Shown piece after piece: positions 1-8,088 of a DNA stretch of 64,000 nucleotides. The stretch covers positions 1,054,001 to 1,118,000 of the forward strand of contig NZ_CP073754.1 in NCBI RefSeq assembly GCF_018734325.1, given 5' to 3'. Numbering within the stretch: the first letter of the stretch is position 1; every line of letters begins with the position of its first letter. The DNA is from Methylomonas paludis (GTDB lineage: Bacteria; Pseudomonadota; Gammaproteobacteria; Methylococcales; Methylomonadaceae). The notes below the pieces were generated by a model. That model did not search any database and was not told the origin of the DNA. It saw only the letters and a list, made by a program, of their open reading frames with translations. A program made the position numbers and the translations under genes.

Positions 1-2558
1 TGTTGATAAAACCAGTTACGCAAATCCCCCTCAGTAATTGGCTGGGTATTGGATATTCCGCCCAAGGCGGAAACTCCAAAATAAATCCCAAACAACAATC
101 CCAGGCGAAAACCTGCCCAAGCCGTTCCATCGCGGTTTTTTAATAAGCGCAAACGCAGATAAAAACCGCTAAAGGTAAAAAAATCCGGCACCAGTTGCTG
201 GCGAATATTTTCCAGTAAGGATGTTAACACATTGGCTTCGTCCTGATGATGCCAGGCGTTAAACCAGACGCAATTGTAGCTCTCTAACTTCAATTGCTGC
301 TTGAGCATAGCCATTAAGGATGATTTGCCGCGTCCCCAGTCGGCGGTGACGCCGACTGTCAGTGGCGGCTTGCTGTCTGCAAAGGTGATCACTTTGCACA
401 AAGCCGCAGCGATTGGCATAAACGCCATCCGGTCGGTATCGCCGGGTTGCCAGGCCTGATCAGGGTCTTGTTTGGGTAAGGTTGAGGGTTTTTTTTGAGC
501 CTGCCAGGAGGGAATGCTCATTATCAATGCCAAGGCTGCTGATATCAGCAGGTAATACCAGGGTGCCGGCCAGCGGCTGTGTTTAGCCAAAGCGGATGCC
601 CAGTGTGCGCCGCTGTCAGTGCTGTGCAGGATGACGTCGTTATTACCCACCGCCCAGCCTTCACTGCCGCTGAATTGTACGGCAGAGAGCAGTTCTGTAG
701 TATTGCTGGTTTGCGGTTGCCAGTTGGTGCCGCTATCAGCGCTGTGGAGGATGACGCCGTTATTACCCACTGCCCAACCTTGGCTGTCGATGAATTGCAC
801 GCCCATGAGCAAGTTATTGGTATGGCTAGTTTGCGGCTGCCAGCTAGTGCCGCTGTCAGTGCTGTGCAGGATGACAGCGTGATTACCCACCACCCAGCCT
901 TGGCTGCCGCTGAATTGCACGGCATAGAGCCACTCTTTGGTATTGCTGGTTTGCGGCTGCCAGTGGGTGCCGTTATCAGTGCTGTGTAGGATGATGCCGT
1001 TACTACCCACTGCCCAACCTTCGCTGCCGTTGAACTGCACGGCATAGAGCCACTCTTTAGTATTGCTGGTTTGCGGCTGCCAGTGGGTACCGCTGTCTGT
1101 GCTGTGCAAGATGGTGCCGTTAGCACCCACCGCCCAGCCTTGGCTGCCGCTGAATTGTACGGCATAGAGCCACTCTTTGGTATTGCTGGTTTGCGGCTGC
1201 CAGTGGGTACCGCTGTCTGTGCTGTGCAAGATGGTGCCGTTAGCACCCACCGCCCACCCTTGGCTGCCGAGGAACTGCACAGCCATAAGCCGCTGTGCAG
1301 TACTGCTGGTTTGCGGTTGCCAGCTAGTGCCGCTGTCAGTGCTGTGCAGGATGACGCCGTTAGAACCCACCGCCCAGCCTTGGCTGCTGTTGAACTGCAC
1401 GGCATAGAGCCCGTTTTTAAAACCCCCCTTATTATTAATCACCTCCGCCAAATAGATACTGTAGTCTAACGTGGGGTTGAACGACAAATTATTTTGACTT
1501 GTTTGCGGTTGCCAGCTAGTGCCTCTGTCAGTGCTGTACAGGATGACGCCGTTAGAACCCACCGCCCAGCCTTGGCTGCCGATAAATTGCACGTCAATGA
1601 GCGGCTCAGTGGTATTGCTGGTTTGCGGCTGCCAGTTGGCACCGCTGTCAGTGCTGTGCAGGATGACGCCGTTATCACCCACAGCCCAGCCTTGGCTGTG
1701 GGTGAACTGCACCGCACGGAGCATCGCACTAGTATTGCTGGTTTGCGGCTGCCAGTTGGCGCCACTGTCAGTGCTGTGCAAGATCACGCCGTTACCGCCT
1801 ACCGCCCAGCCTTGATTGCTGCTGAAATGCACGAATCTGAGAGACTCTTTAGTATGGCTGGTTTGCGGCAGCCAGCTGTTGCCACTGTCAGTACTGTGCA
1901 GGATGGTGCCATTACCACCCACTGCCCAGCCTTCGCTGCCAATGAATTGCACGCCAATGAGCGTCTCATTGGTATTACTGGTTTGCGGCTGCCAGCTAGT
2001 GCCGCTGTCAGTACTGTGCAGGATGACACCGTTTTCCCCCACCGCCCAGCCTTGGCTGCCGAGAAACTGTACGAAGGAGAGATTTTTATTAATTTTACTC
2101 GTTTGCGGCTGCCAGTTAGTGCCGTTGTCTGTACTGTGCAGAATGACACCGTTATAACCCACCGCCCAGCCTTGGCTGCCAATGAATTGCACGGCATTAA
2201 GCGTCTCATTAGTATTGCTGGTTTGCGGTTGCCAGCTAGTGCCGCTGTCAGTGCTGTGCAGAATGATCCCGTCACTTCCCACGGCCCAGCTGCTACGCCC
2301 ATCCTCTGCTATAAATACATCTTTCAAATCGGCTGAAACCCTGGGTAAACGCCAGAAGGCATTGGTTTCGAGCGGGTATTGCCAGGCGTGCCGGTTAAAA
2401 TCTGCCCGCCAAGGCCATATCGAACCGCTGGCTTGAGTGGGCTGAGGATTTAAGGGTTGGGTGAAAGCGATATAGCTGCCCACGATAACCAGTAAAAACG
2501 CAGTGCCTAAGTGCAGTCTTAAGGCCCAGCGGCCAAATGGATGGGTAAGGCGAGCCAT
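1..2558 (-). CDS. KAP-family membrane P-loop NTPase fused to a double YCF48/BNR-like beta-propeller (3' end outside window)
   Basis: One minus-strand frame runs from an ATG at 2558, preceded by an AGGGAG ribosome site, to the left edge: 852 codons without a stop, so the C-terminus is missing. Order: hydrophobic helix (about residues 15-32); fourteen units of about 40 residues (80-655) built on GWAVGxNGxILHSTDSGTxWQPQT; second helix (663-684); a nucleotide-binding domain with ADWGRGKSS (739-747, Walker A Lys745) and VWFNAWHHQDE (from 764), the KAP signature; and a third hydrophobic stretch (about 812-836), where KAP proteins carry inserted helices. The units resemble blades of YCF48/BNR propellers. 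A 23-residue insertion separates units 7 and 8, suggesting two seven-bladed propellers. With N-in topology the propellers would be periplasmic and the NTPase cytoplasmic (inference). The function is unknown; known KAP proteins include the phage-exclusion protein PifA and animal membrane scaffolds. Confidence 0.85.
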   Translation of the reverse strand, partial: MARLTHPFGRWALRLHLGTAFLLVIVGSYIAFTQPLNPQPTQASGSIWPWRADFNRHAWQYPLETNAFWRLPRVSADLKDVFIAEDGRSSWAVGSDGIILHSTDSGTSWQPQTSNTNETLNAVQFIGSQGWAVGYNGVILHSTDNGTNWQPQTSKINKNLSFVQFLGSQGWAVGENGVILHSTDSGTSWQPQTSNTNETLIGVQFIGSEGWAVGGNGTILHSTDSGNSWLPQTSHTKESLRFVHFSSNQGWAVGGNGVILHSTDSGANWQPQTSNTSAMLRAVQFTHSQGWAVGDNGVILHSTDSGANWQPQTSNTTEPLIDVQFIGSQGWAVGSNGVILYSTDRGTSWQPQTSQNNLSFNPTLDYSIYLAEVINNKGGFKNGLYAVQFNSSQGWAVGSNGVILHSTDSGTSWQPQTSSTAQRLMAVQFLGSQGWAVGANGTILHSTDSGTHWQPQTSNTKEWLYAVQFSGSQGWAVGANGTILHSTDSGTHWQPQTSNTKEWLYAVQFNGSEGWAVGSNGIILHSTDNGTHWQPQTSNTKEWLYAVQFSGSQGWVVGNHAVILHSTDSGTSWQPQTSHTNNLLMGVQFIDSQGWAVGNNGVILHSADSGTNWQPQTSNTTELLSAVQFSGSEGWAVGNNDVILHSTDSGAHWASALAKHSRWPAPWYYLLISAALALIMSIPSWQAQKKPSTLPKQDPDQAWQPGDTDRMAFMPIAAALCKVITFADSKPPLTVGVTADWGRGKSSLMAMLKQQLKLESYNCVWFNAWHHQDEANVLTSLLENIRQQLVPDFFTFSGFYLRLRLLKNRDGTAWAGFRLGLLFGIYFGVSALGGISNTQPITEGDLRNWFYQ
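640..2300 (-). repeat. Fourteen tandem 120-bp coding repeats (propeller blades)
   Basis: The repeats lie inside the KAP gene. The WQPQTS codons recur every 120 bp (plus-strand GTTTGCGG at about 711, 831, 951, 1071, 1191, 1311, then 1500 to 2220). The only irregular interval is 189 bp between 1311 and 1500, which adds 23 codons between the seventh and eighth units counted from the N-terminus. Some neighbouring units are almost identical in DNA: 1081-1140 and 1201-1260 differ at one base. This points to recent duplication or gene conversion. Plus-strand frames through the repeats are open only because of the periodicity. Confidence 0.95.
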
Positions 2559-2968
2559 GCAATCTCCCTAGGTTGTTCTGCGGCAGGTTTTGGCAGGCAT
2601 GACAGCGTATAGCCTGGTATTTATTTGGTCTAGTGGTGGATTTTCATTGAATCATCAATAACTTGTCAAGTTTAAACCCGGTGCTTACCAACAATTCAAG
2701 CGCGGTCTCGCAAATGTGGCATTTGTTTAGCTATGCAAAGGATGGGTAGGCCGTAGGGCCGTAGATGCTGGGTTGAGTAAAGCGATACCCAGCGCTTTAA
2801 ATAAGCTCAAAGCTGGGTTTCACGTTGTTCAACCCAGCATCTACGGCGCTAGGAATGGGTTTGGTCAAATCACTTAAAAGCCGACACCTCGATTCCGCTA
2901 CGCTGCATCGAGGCTACTCTGAAAAGCAATAATTAAAGCTTAACGGGCTACAAATGGGATAATAAGTC
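2559..2968. other. Intergenic region between divergent KAP and dbpA genes
   Basis: I see no gene here. The region must hold the promoters of both divergent genes. It contains a long stem-loop (2758-2847) and a short hairpin, CCTCGAT at 2887-2893 with ATCGAGG at 2907-2913, about 55 bp before the helicase start. No clear sigma-70 promoter could be picked by eye. Confidence 0.6.
2758..2847. repeat. Long palindromic intergenic repeat
   Basis: Arms of 19 bp, GCCGTAGATGCTGGGTTGA at 2758-2776 and its reverse complement at 2829-2847 (the outermost pair closes G with C), enclose about 50 bp that holds further CCCAGC/GCTGGG pairing. It resembles a dispersed palindromic repeat or miniature element rather than a terminator, since no T-run follows. 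Confidence 0.6.
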
Positions 2969-4399
2969 ATGAATAATATTATCCCCACTCCCGATTCCCT
3001 GCCTGACGCCAATCCGGCTCAGGCCGATTTTAACCAACTGCCGCTTAGCCCGGCCATGCTCAGCAATCTGCAGCAGCTGGAGTATTTGACTATGACGCCG
3101 ATTCAGGCGGCCAGTTTGCCGATTACTTTGGCTGGGCATGATTTGATTGCCCAGGCCAAGACCGGCAGCGGCAAGACGGCGGCTTATGCGCTGACGCTGC
3201 TGAATAATCTTAATCCCCGCCATTTTGCGGTACAGGCTTTGGTGCTGTGTCCCACCAGGGAGCTGGCCGAGCAGGTGACTCAGGAAATCCGCCGGTTGGC
3301 GCGGTTTGCCGACAATATCAAAATTCTGGCTTTATGCGGGGGTACGCCGTTGCGGCCTCAGGCAGCTAGTTTGGATCATGGGGTGCATGTGGTGGTCGGT
3401 ACGCCGGGACGGTTGATGGATCATCTTAGCCGTCACACGCTGCAACTGGATGCCTTGCATACTTTGGTGCTGGATGAGGCTGACCGGATGCTGGATATGG
3501 GGTTTTATGATGATATTGCCTCGGTTGCCAGACAATGCCCCACCGGGCGGCAAACCCTGTTGTTTTCGGCGACTTATCCATCCGGTATCGCCCGGCTGGC
3601 CCAGCAGTTTTTGCGTAATCCTCAGGAAGTTAAGTTGCTGGAACAGCATGAAGACAGCAAAATTCGCCAGCGCTTTTATGAAGTCAGCGAATCTGAACGT
3701 CTGAAAGCGGTGGCGGTGTTGCTGCGGCATTATCGTCCGGTCAGTACCCTGGCGTTTTGTAATACCAAGCAGCAGTGCCGGGAGTTATTGACGCTGCTGC
3801 ATGCCCAGGGCTTTCATGCCTTGACGCTGAACGGCGATCTGGAGCAGCGCGAGCGTGACCAGGTGCTGATCCAGTTTGCCAATCGCAGTTGTTCGGTGCT
3901 GGTGGCGACTGATGTGGCGGCGCGCGGGCTGGATATCAGTCAGCTGGAAGCGGTGATTAATGTCGATATTACCCCCGATCCGGAAATCCATATCCATCGC
4001 ATAGGCCGTACCGGCCGTGCCGATGAAAACGGCTGGGCCTTGAGTCTGTGCAGTCCTGCCGAACAGCGCCGGGTGATTGATATAGCCGATATGATGCAGA
4101 TTGAACCGGAATGGCATCAGTTGAGTGCTTTGCACAATAGTGACGCTGCGCCCTTGCTGCCGCCGATGACGACTTTGTTGCTTCTGGGTGGCCGTAAGGA
4201 AAAGATACGTCCGGGTGATGTGTTAGGTGCTTTGACCGGTGAAGCGGGGTATGCCAAAGAACAGGTCGGCAAAATTACTGTGACTGAGCAAACCACTTAT
4301 GTGGCGGTTGACCGTGATATTGCTAAAGAAGCGGTGCGCAAGCTGGCTGCCGGCAAGTTAAAAGGCAGGCCGGTGAAAGTGCGGATCTTAACAGGCTGA
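2969..4399 (+). CDS. dbpA: ATP-dependent RNA helicase DbpA
   Basis: A DEAD-box RNA helicase of 476 residues. DbpA unwinds RNA during assembly of the large ribosomal subunit, recognising hairpin 92 of 23S rRNA. Motifs in order: Q-motif region near 21-46, Walker A AKTGSGKT (63-70), PTRELA (95-100), TPGR (145-148), DEAD as LDEAD (168-172), SAT (200-202), and motif VI HRIGRTGRA in the second RecA domain. The last roughly 75 residues (GGRKEKIRPGDVLGALTGE onward) match the RNA-binding domain that distinguishes DbpA from other DEAD-box proteins. It starts at ATG 2969 after a weak GGGATAATAAG site. It is transcribed alone and converges on the next gene 11 bp away. Confidence 0.95.
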   Translation: MNNIIPTPDSLPDANPAQADFNQLPLSPAMLSNLQQLEYLTMTPIQAASLPITLAGHDLIAQAKTGSGKTAAYALTLLNNLNPRHFAVQALVLCPTRELAEQVTQEIRRLARFADNIKILALCGGTPLRPQAASLDHGVHVVVGTPGRLMDHLSRHTLQLDALHTLVLDEADRMLDMGFYDDIASVARQCPTGRQTLLFSATYPSGIARLAQQFLRNPQEVKLLEQHEDSKIRQRFYEVSESERLKAVAVLLRHYRPVSTLAFCNTKQQCRELLTLLHAQGFHALTLNGDLEQRERDQVLIQFANRSCSVLVATDVAARGLDISQLEAVINVDITPDPEIHIHRIGRTGRADENGWALSLCSPAEQRRVIDIADMMQIEPEWHQLSALHNSDAAPLLPPMTTLLLLGGRKEKIRPGDVLGALTGEAGYAKEQVGKITVTEQTTYVAVDRDIAKEAVRKLAAGKLKGRPVKVRILTG

Positions 4400-4410
4400 G
4401 TGTCTGACGA

Positions 4411-5412
4411 TCACTGCTGCCAGGCTATGCCCAGCCATTGTTTGGCCCGATTTTCCGCGCCGGAAGGCAATGGCGCGGTGCCGGTGTTTATCCAGGCGAC
4501 GATGTCGTTCCAGGCGGTAGCCGCTTGCAAATCGCGTAACAGTAAGTGGTAGCCGTTTGGATAAACCGCCACGGTTTTCTCGGCGGTATTGCTGGCAAGT
4601 AATTGCTGGACAAAGTTTGAGGTTGGTTCCTTGGGGATGATTTGGTCTTTTTCGCCGTAAAGCATCAGAATATTGCCGTGCAGTGCGGCGGCGCTGTTAT
4701 AGGCGTCATCCATTAAATCGGACAAGCCATACATGGTTTCCACTCGGGTGGCTTTTATCACCAAGGGGTCTCGACCCAGTTCGCGTAACATCTCGATATT
4801 ATCCGAGGCCTGCACATGCAGGCCGCTGCCGGTCAAAGTCAGCCAGGGCAGGCTGTGCGCCAGGGTCCACAGCAAGCTGGTTTGATACCAGGGCATGGTG
4901 GATCTGGCCCACAGGGCCGGGGCGGACAGAATGATGCCGTCCACTTTGGGCATATCCTGCCGGCTCATGGCGGTAATCACCACGGCCCCGCCCATGCTTT
5001 CGCCCAGCAGATAAACCGGTAAACCCGGATAGCGTTGTTTGATTAATTGGGTAAAAACTTGCAGATCATCGGCGTAGGTTTTGCTGTCTGCCCATAAGCC
5101 GCGTTGCGGAGCTGCGCCAAAACCGCGCTGATCATACGCAAAACAGGCGATACCCTGGCTGCTGAAATACTGGCCGGCGGCCGCGAAAAAATGGTTGTAA
5201 TCGTTAAAGCCGTGCAGGGCAATGATCACTGCATTGGCTTGGGCTGTCGGCAGCCACTGGCGTAAGGGCAGACTGGCACCGTCTTCGGTTAGAAATGCCT
5301 GGGCGTCAATTTGAGCGGCATGGGTTTTGGCACCGGGCGGATAGGCCATAGGCATGCAGGCGCTTAGTGTCATTATCAGCAAAATAACGGCAAAATGGTG
5401 GCAAAATTTCAT
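4411..5412 (-). CDS. Lipoprotein alpha/beta hydrolase (monoacylglycerol lipase / lysophospholipase type)
   Basis: A serine hydrolase of 333 residues of the S33 aminopeptidase/lysophospholipase group. The start is placed at ATG 5412 because it gives a lipoprotein signal: MKFCHHF, a hydrophobic core and lipobox LSAC with the acylated Cys19. An upstream TTG at 5466 would put 18 polar residues before it. The nucleophile elbow is GESMGG (Ser139), an oxyanion segment ALHGFN lies near 66-71, the acid is in YGEKDQI and the histidine in NGYHLLL. It is probably anchored to a membrane and cleaves acyl esters; the substrate is not evident. It stands alone between the convergent helicase and the divergent oxidase. 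Confidence 0.85.
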   Translation of the reverse strand: MKFCHHFAVILLIMTLSACMPMAYPPGAKTHAAQIDAQAFLTEDGASLPLRQWLPTAQANAVIIALHGFNDYNHFFAAAGQYFSSQGIACFAYDQRGFGAAPQRGLWADSKTYADDLQVFTQLIKQRYPGLPVYLLGESMGGAVVITAMSRQDMPKVDGIILSAPALWARSTMPWYQTSLLWTLAHSLPWLTLTGSGLHVQASDNIEMLRELGRDPLVIKATRVETMYGLSDLMDDAYNSAAALHGNILMLYGEKDQIIPKEPTSNFVQQLLASNTAEKTVAVYPNGYHLLLRDLQAATAWNDIVAWINTGTAPLPSGAENRAKQWLGIAWQQ

Positions 5413-5708
5413 AAATAGCGGTGATATCAATTGATGAAAGGGGTAATGATGCGGGTTGCCCTGCAATACCGGTATTGTACACAGGCCAATTGCCGCCTGG
5501 AATGGCTTAAATTTTGCGATTAAGCTGTCATTAAGCGTTGACCACAGCAGCCTGGCAAACTTACTATTCTGACTGCGGGAGTTTATATAAGTTTATCAAT
5601 ATATACTAAAATTATATAACAGAGGCTTTGTCGTCCTCAGCACGGGCCGGGCGGAAGTCGGGCTGGATAGATCAATAATAAGAACCTGGTTAAGGTCGAG
5701 GAGATATC

Positions 5709-7358
5709 ATGAACAATACCATCAATCTGTCACGGCGGCGTTTTTTTGCCCAAACCGGCTTCGGCTTATTAGCTTATGCCGGATTACCCGGCATGTTACA
5801 AGCCATGCAAGGGATGGGCGATATGCCGAAAATGCCGCCGCGCAAGGCTACATCCAATTTCCATGCCGATGTGGAAATCAATCTGCAGTGCCAACCCGCC
5901 ACTGTATCGATCTTGTCTGGGCAGGCCACCCGGGTTCTGCAATATTCCGCTCAATTGGTGAAAGGCCCGGCGCAGACTTTGACGGACATACCCGGTTCTT
6001 ATCTGGGGCCGATCATACGCTTCGAAACAGGCCAAAAAATTCGCATTAATCTGCATAATCTGTTGGATGAACCCAGCATCACCCATTGGCATGGTCTGCA
6101 TGTGCCGGCGGAAGTGGATGGACATCCGCTGTATGCTATCGATAAGGGACAGACCTTTGTTTACGAGTTTGAAATACTCAATCGGGCCGGTATGAATATT
6201 TATCATCCGCATCCGCACAATACCACGGCCAGTCAGGTCTATCACGGTCTGGCCGGCGCGATATTGGTCAATGATGCCGAAGAGCGCCGACTGGAACTGC
6301 CGCATGGCGAGTATGAAGTACCGATAGTGATCCAGGATCGGCAGTTCGATGCCAACAATCAGTTGCTTTATGTGCGCCATATGCGCGAGCGGATGCTGGG
6401 ATTTTATGGCGATCGGATATTGATCAATGGTCGTCCGGATTTTCATCTCGACGTTGCCAGCCGGGCTTATCGTTTCCGTATTCTCAATGGTTCATCGGCA
6501 CGGATTTACAAACTGGGCTGGGATGATAACTCGCCGGTTACCGTTATCGGCACCGATGGCGGTTTGCTGGAAACCCCGCAACACAAGCCTTATGTGATGC
6601 TGGCTCCCGGTGAGCGCATAGACGTATGGGCGGATTTTAGTGGACGCAAGTTTGGTTCACAGTTGGTGTTGCGCAGCCGGGATTTTTCCGGGGTATTACC
6701 GGGCATGGCCGAACGCATGATGAGCGGAGGGATGCATGGTACGGCTTTGCCGGTCGGCAGCGATTATCCCTTATTCAGTGTCAAAGTAACCCGTCAGGTC
6801 AGCGACAGTCCGGTATTGCCGCAAAAATTGTCGACCATTAAGCCTTATCGGCTCAGCGATACTGCCAATCCCGATAAACCGGTGCCGATTGCGGTTTCTG
6901 AGGGGCCGATGGCCATGTTGATCAATGGCCGGCCCTATGCTTTTAACGATGTGCAACCCTACGAACGCATTCCGGTCAACACCGTACAATTACTGGAAGT
7001 TTTTCACAGCCAGCATGGCGGACATGGCATGGGTATGATGGGTGGCATGAATCACGGCAAAGACAGCGAAGCCCAAGGCGGTATGGGTATGATGATGGCT
7101 ATGGCGCATCCGATACATTTACACGGCCAGTCTTTTCAAATTCTCAGCCGAACCTTCAGCGGTAATACCAGCGCAGATTACGCCAGTGTTAAAGAGGGTT
7201 TTATTGAACACGGTTTAAAAGATACCGTGTTGTTGATGCCGGGTGAGCGCATCAAAATTATCAAACCTTTTCAGGATTTTAAAGGTTTGTTCATGTATCA
7301 CTGCCACAATCTTGAACATGAAGATATGGGCATGATGCGGGACTTTTCGGTTATTTAG
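5709..7358 (+). CDS. Tat-exported multicopper oxidase, CueO/CopA-like
   Basis: A periplasmic multicopper oxidase of 549 residues, probably a cuprous oxidase for copper tolerance. A twin-arginine signal (SRRRFF, residues 8-13, then a hydrophobic run) exports the folded enzyme. Copper motifs: HWHG (126-129), HPHPH (166-170), HPIHLHG near 470-476 and the C-terminal HCHNLEHEDMGMM, which supplies type 1 and type 3 ligands. A Met/His-rich insert (HGGHGMGMMGGMNHG and MGMMMAMA) just before HPIHLHG resembles the Met-rich region over the T1 site of CueO. A strong AGGAG site precedes ATG 5709. No metal regulator lies next to it. CueO-like function is likely; a laccase-type role cannot be excluded. Confidence 0.9.
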   Translation: MNNTINLSRRRFFAQTGFGLLAYAGLPGMLQAMQGMGDMPKMPPRKATSNFHADVEINLQCQPATVSILSGQATRVLQYSAQLVKGPAQTLTDIPGSYLGPIIRFETGQKIRINLHNLLDEPSITHWHGLHVPAEVDGHPLYAIDKGQTFVYEFEILNRAGMNIYHPHPHNTTASQVYHGLAGAILVNDAEERRLELPHGEYEVPIVIQDRQFDANNQLLYVRHMRERMLGFYGDRILINGRPDFHLDVASRAYRFRILNGSSARIYKLGWDDNSPVTVIGTDGGLLETPQHKPYVMLAPGERIDVWADFSGRKFGSQLVLRSRDFSGVLPGMAERMMSGGMHGTALPVGSDYPLFSVKVTRQVSDSPVLPQKLSTIKPYRLSDTANPDKPVPIAVSEGPMAMLINGRPYAFNDVQPYERIPVNTVQLLEVFHSQHGGHGMGMMGGMNHGKDSEAQGGMGMMMAMAHPIHLHGQSFQILSRTFSGNTSADYASVKEGFIEHGLKDTVLLMPGERIKIIKPFQDFKGLFMYHCHNLEHEDMGMMRDFSVI

Positions 7359-7385
7359 GGGGATTGGCTGGCTGATCTTGGTGCA

Positions 7386-7415
7386 CCGGCAGGCTCAGTG
7401 CTTGTGGCCTGCCGG
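7386..7415. terminator. Hairpin between convergent genes
   Basis: CCGGCAGGC (7386-7394) pairs with GCCTGCCGG (7407-7415) around a 12-base loop, between the ends of the oxidase and the DUF5710 gene. No T-run follows, so it may be a bidirectional stem of modest efficiency. Confidence 0.5.
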
Positions 7416-7434
7416 CGCTGATGGGCAAATTCAG

Positions 7435-7734
7435 TTATTCCCAGGGTGGTGCATCGCCGTTATAGGCAACAAAGTCTTTAATGCTGGCATAGGTAAACAC
7501 GCCTGTGCCGGTAGCTGGTAGGGTGGGCTTAGGTGCTGTGCTGGGTTTATGGTTTACGGTTGCAGAAACGCCAGCAGTAACCGTATCGGTTTGCCATTTT
7601 GCAAATGGGGTCAGATCGGCTACCGTGCCGGGCACATACCATTTCTTATTGGCGGCATCCCATCTGGCCCCCAGTGCTTTTGCCGCATCCTTCTCCGGGT
7701 AGGGGACATTGAGGTAGATTTTTGCGTCTGCCAT
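7435..7734 (-). CDS. DUF5710-domain protein
   Basis: A small protein of 99 residues. Its N-terminal 40 residues (YLNVPYPEKDAAKALGARWD, then AANKKWYVPG) match the DUF5710 module, found alone or attached to DNA-primase-like and plasmid proteins. The middle is Pro/Thr/Ala-rich and looks disordered, and the C-terminus is acidic. There is no signal peptide. The function of DUF5710 is not established; a nucleic-acid-associated role is only a guess. It is a single-gene unit. Confidence 0.75.
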   Translation of the reverse strand: MADAKIYLNVPYPEKDAAKALGARWDAANKKWYVPGTVADLTPFAKWQTDTVTAGVSATVNHKPSTAPKPTLPATGTGVFTYASIKDFVAYNGDAPPWE

Positions 7735-8088
7735 TATTGTAAAGTGCGCTATAGAATGCTGAAGTGGTTAAGCGATGTAGGCAGGCAAGCGCCTGAGCTA
7801 CAGCAATCGAAATAAAGGGTATATTGTACAACGGTCTATAGCAGGGAATGATCAGAAATTAATGGCTTTGCATAGCTGTTGGTCTGTTCAGATTGATGGT
7901 TGCTTGGTCTGAGCCATTTTTGAGTTTAAGTCTTGCTTGATGGTATGATCATTTCTGTTACTGATAGTTGTCGGTTCTCCACCGCTTCAAACTGACCGCC
8001 TAACTTAGATTCGGAGTATAAAGATTTTTGTTTTTTCGGTTCTGCCAAAATAATAGCTAAACATTTCCCCGTTTTCAGGATAGTTTCC
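7735..8088. other. Intergenic region before the ATPase/TOPRIM pair
   Basis: 354 bp without a convincing gene. A 66-codon minus-strand frame (7926-8126) has no ribosome site and overlaps the next gene, so it is not called. The region must contain the promoter of the ATPase operon; TTTCGGTTC and TATAAAGAT-like stretches near 8015-8045 are AT-rich but I cannot assign boxes with confidence. Confidence 0.5.

Noticed and set aside
579-2336. Several plus-strand frames (579-989, 1071-1469, 1494-2336) and minus frames 545-1405 and 1799-2302 that look repetitive
   Set aside because: They are other-frame readings of the 120-bp propeller repeats; the period is a multiple of three, so all six frames stay open. 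Only the frame from 2558 has a ribosome site, continuous coding to the edge and recognisable domains.
4683-5022. Plus-strand frames within the lipoprotein hydrolase
   Set aside because: Shadow frames; the opposite strand has signal, lipobox and catalytic motifs.
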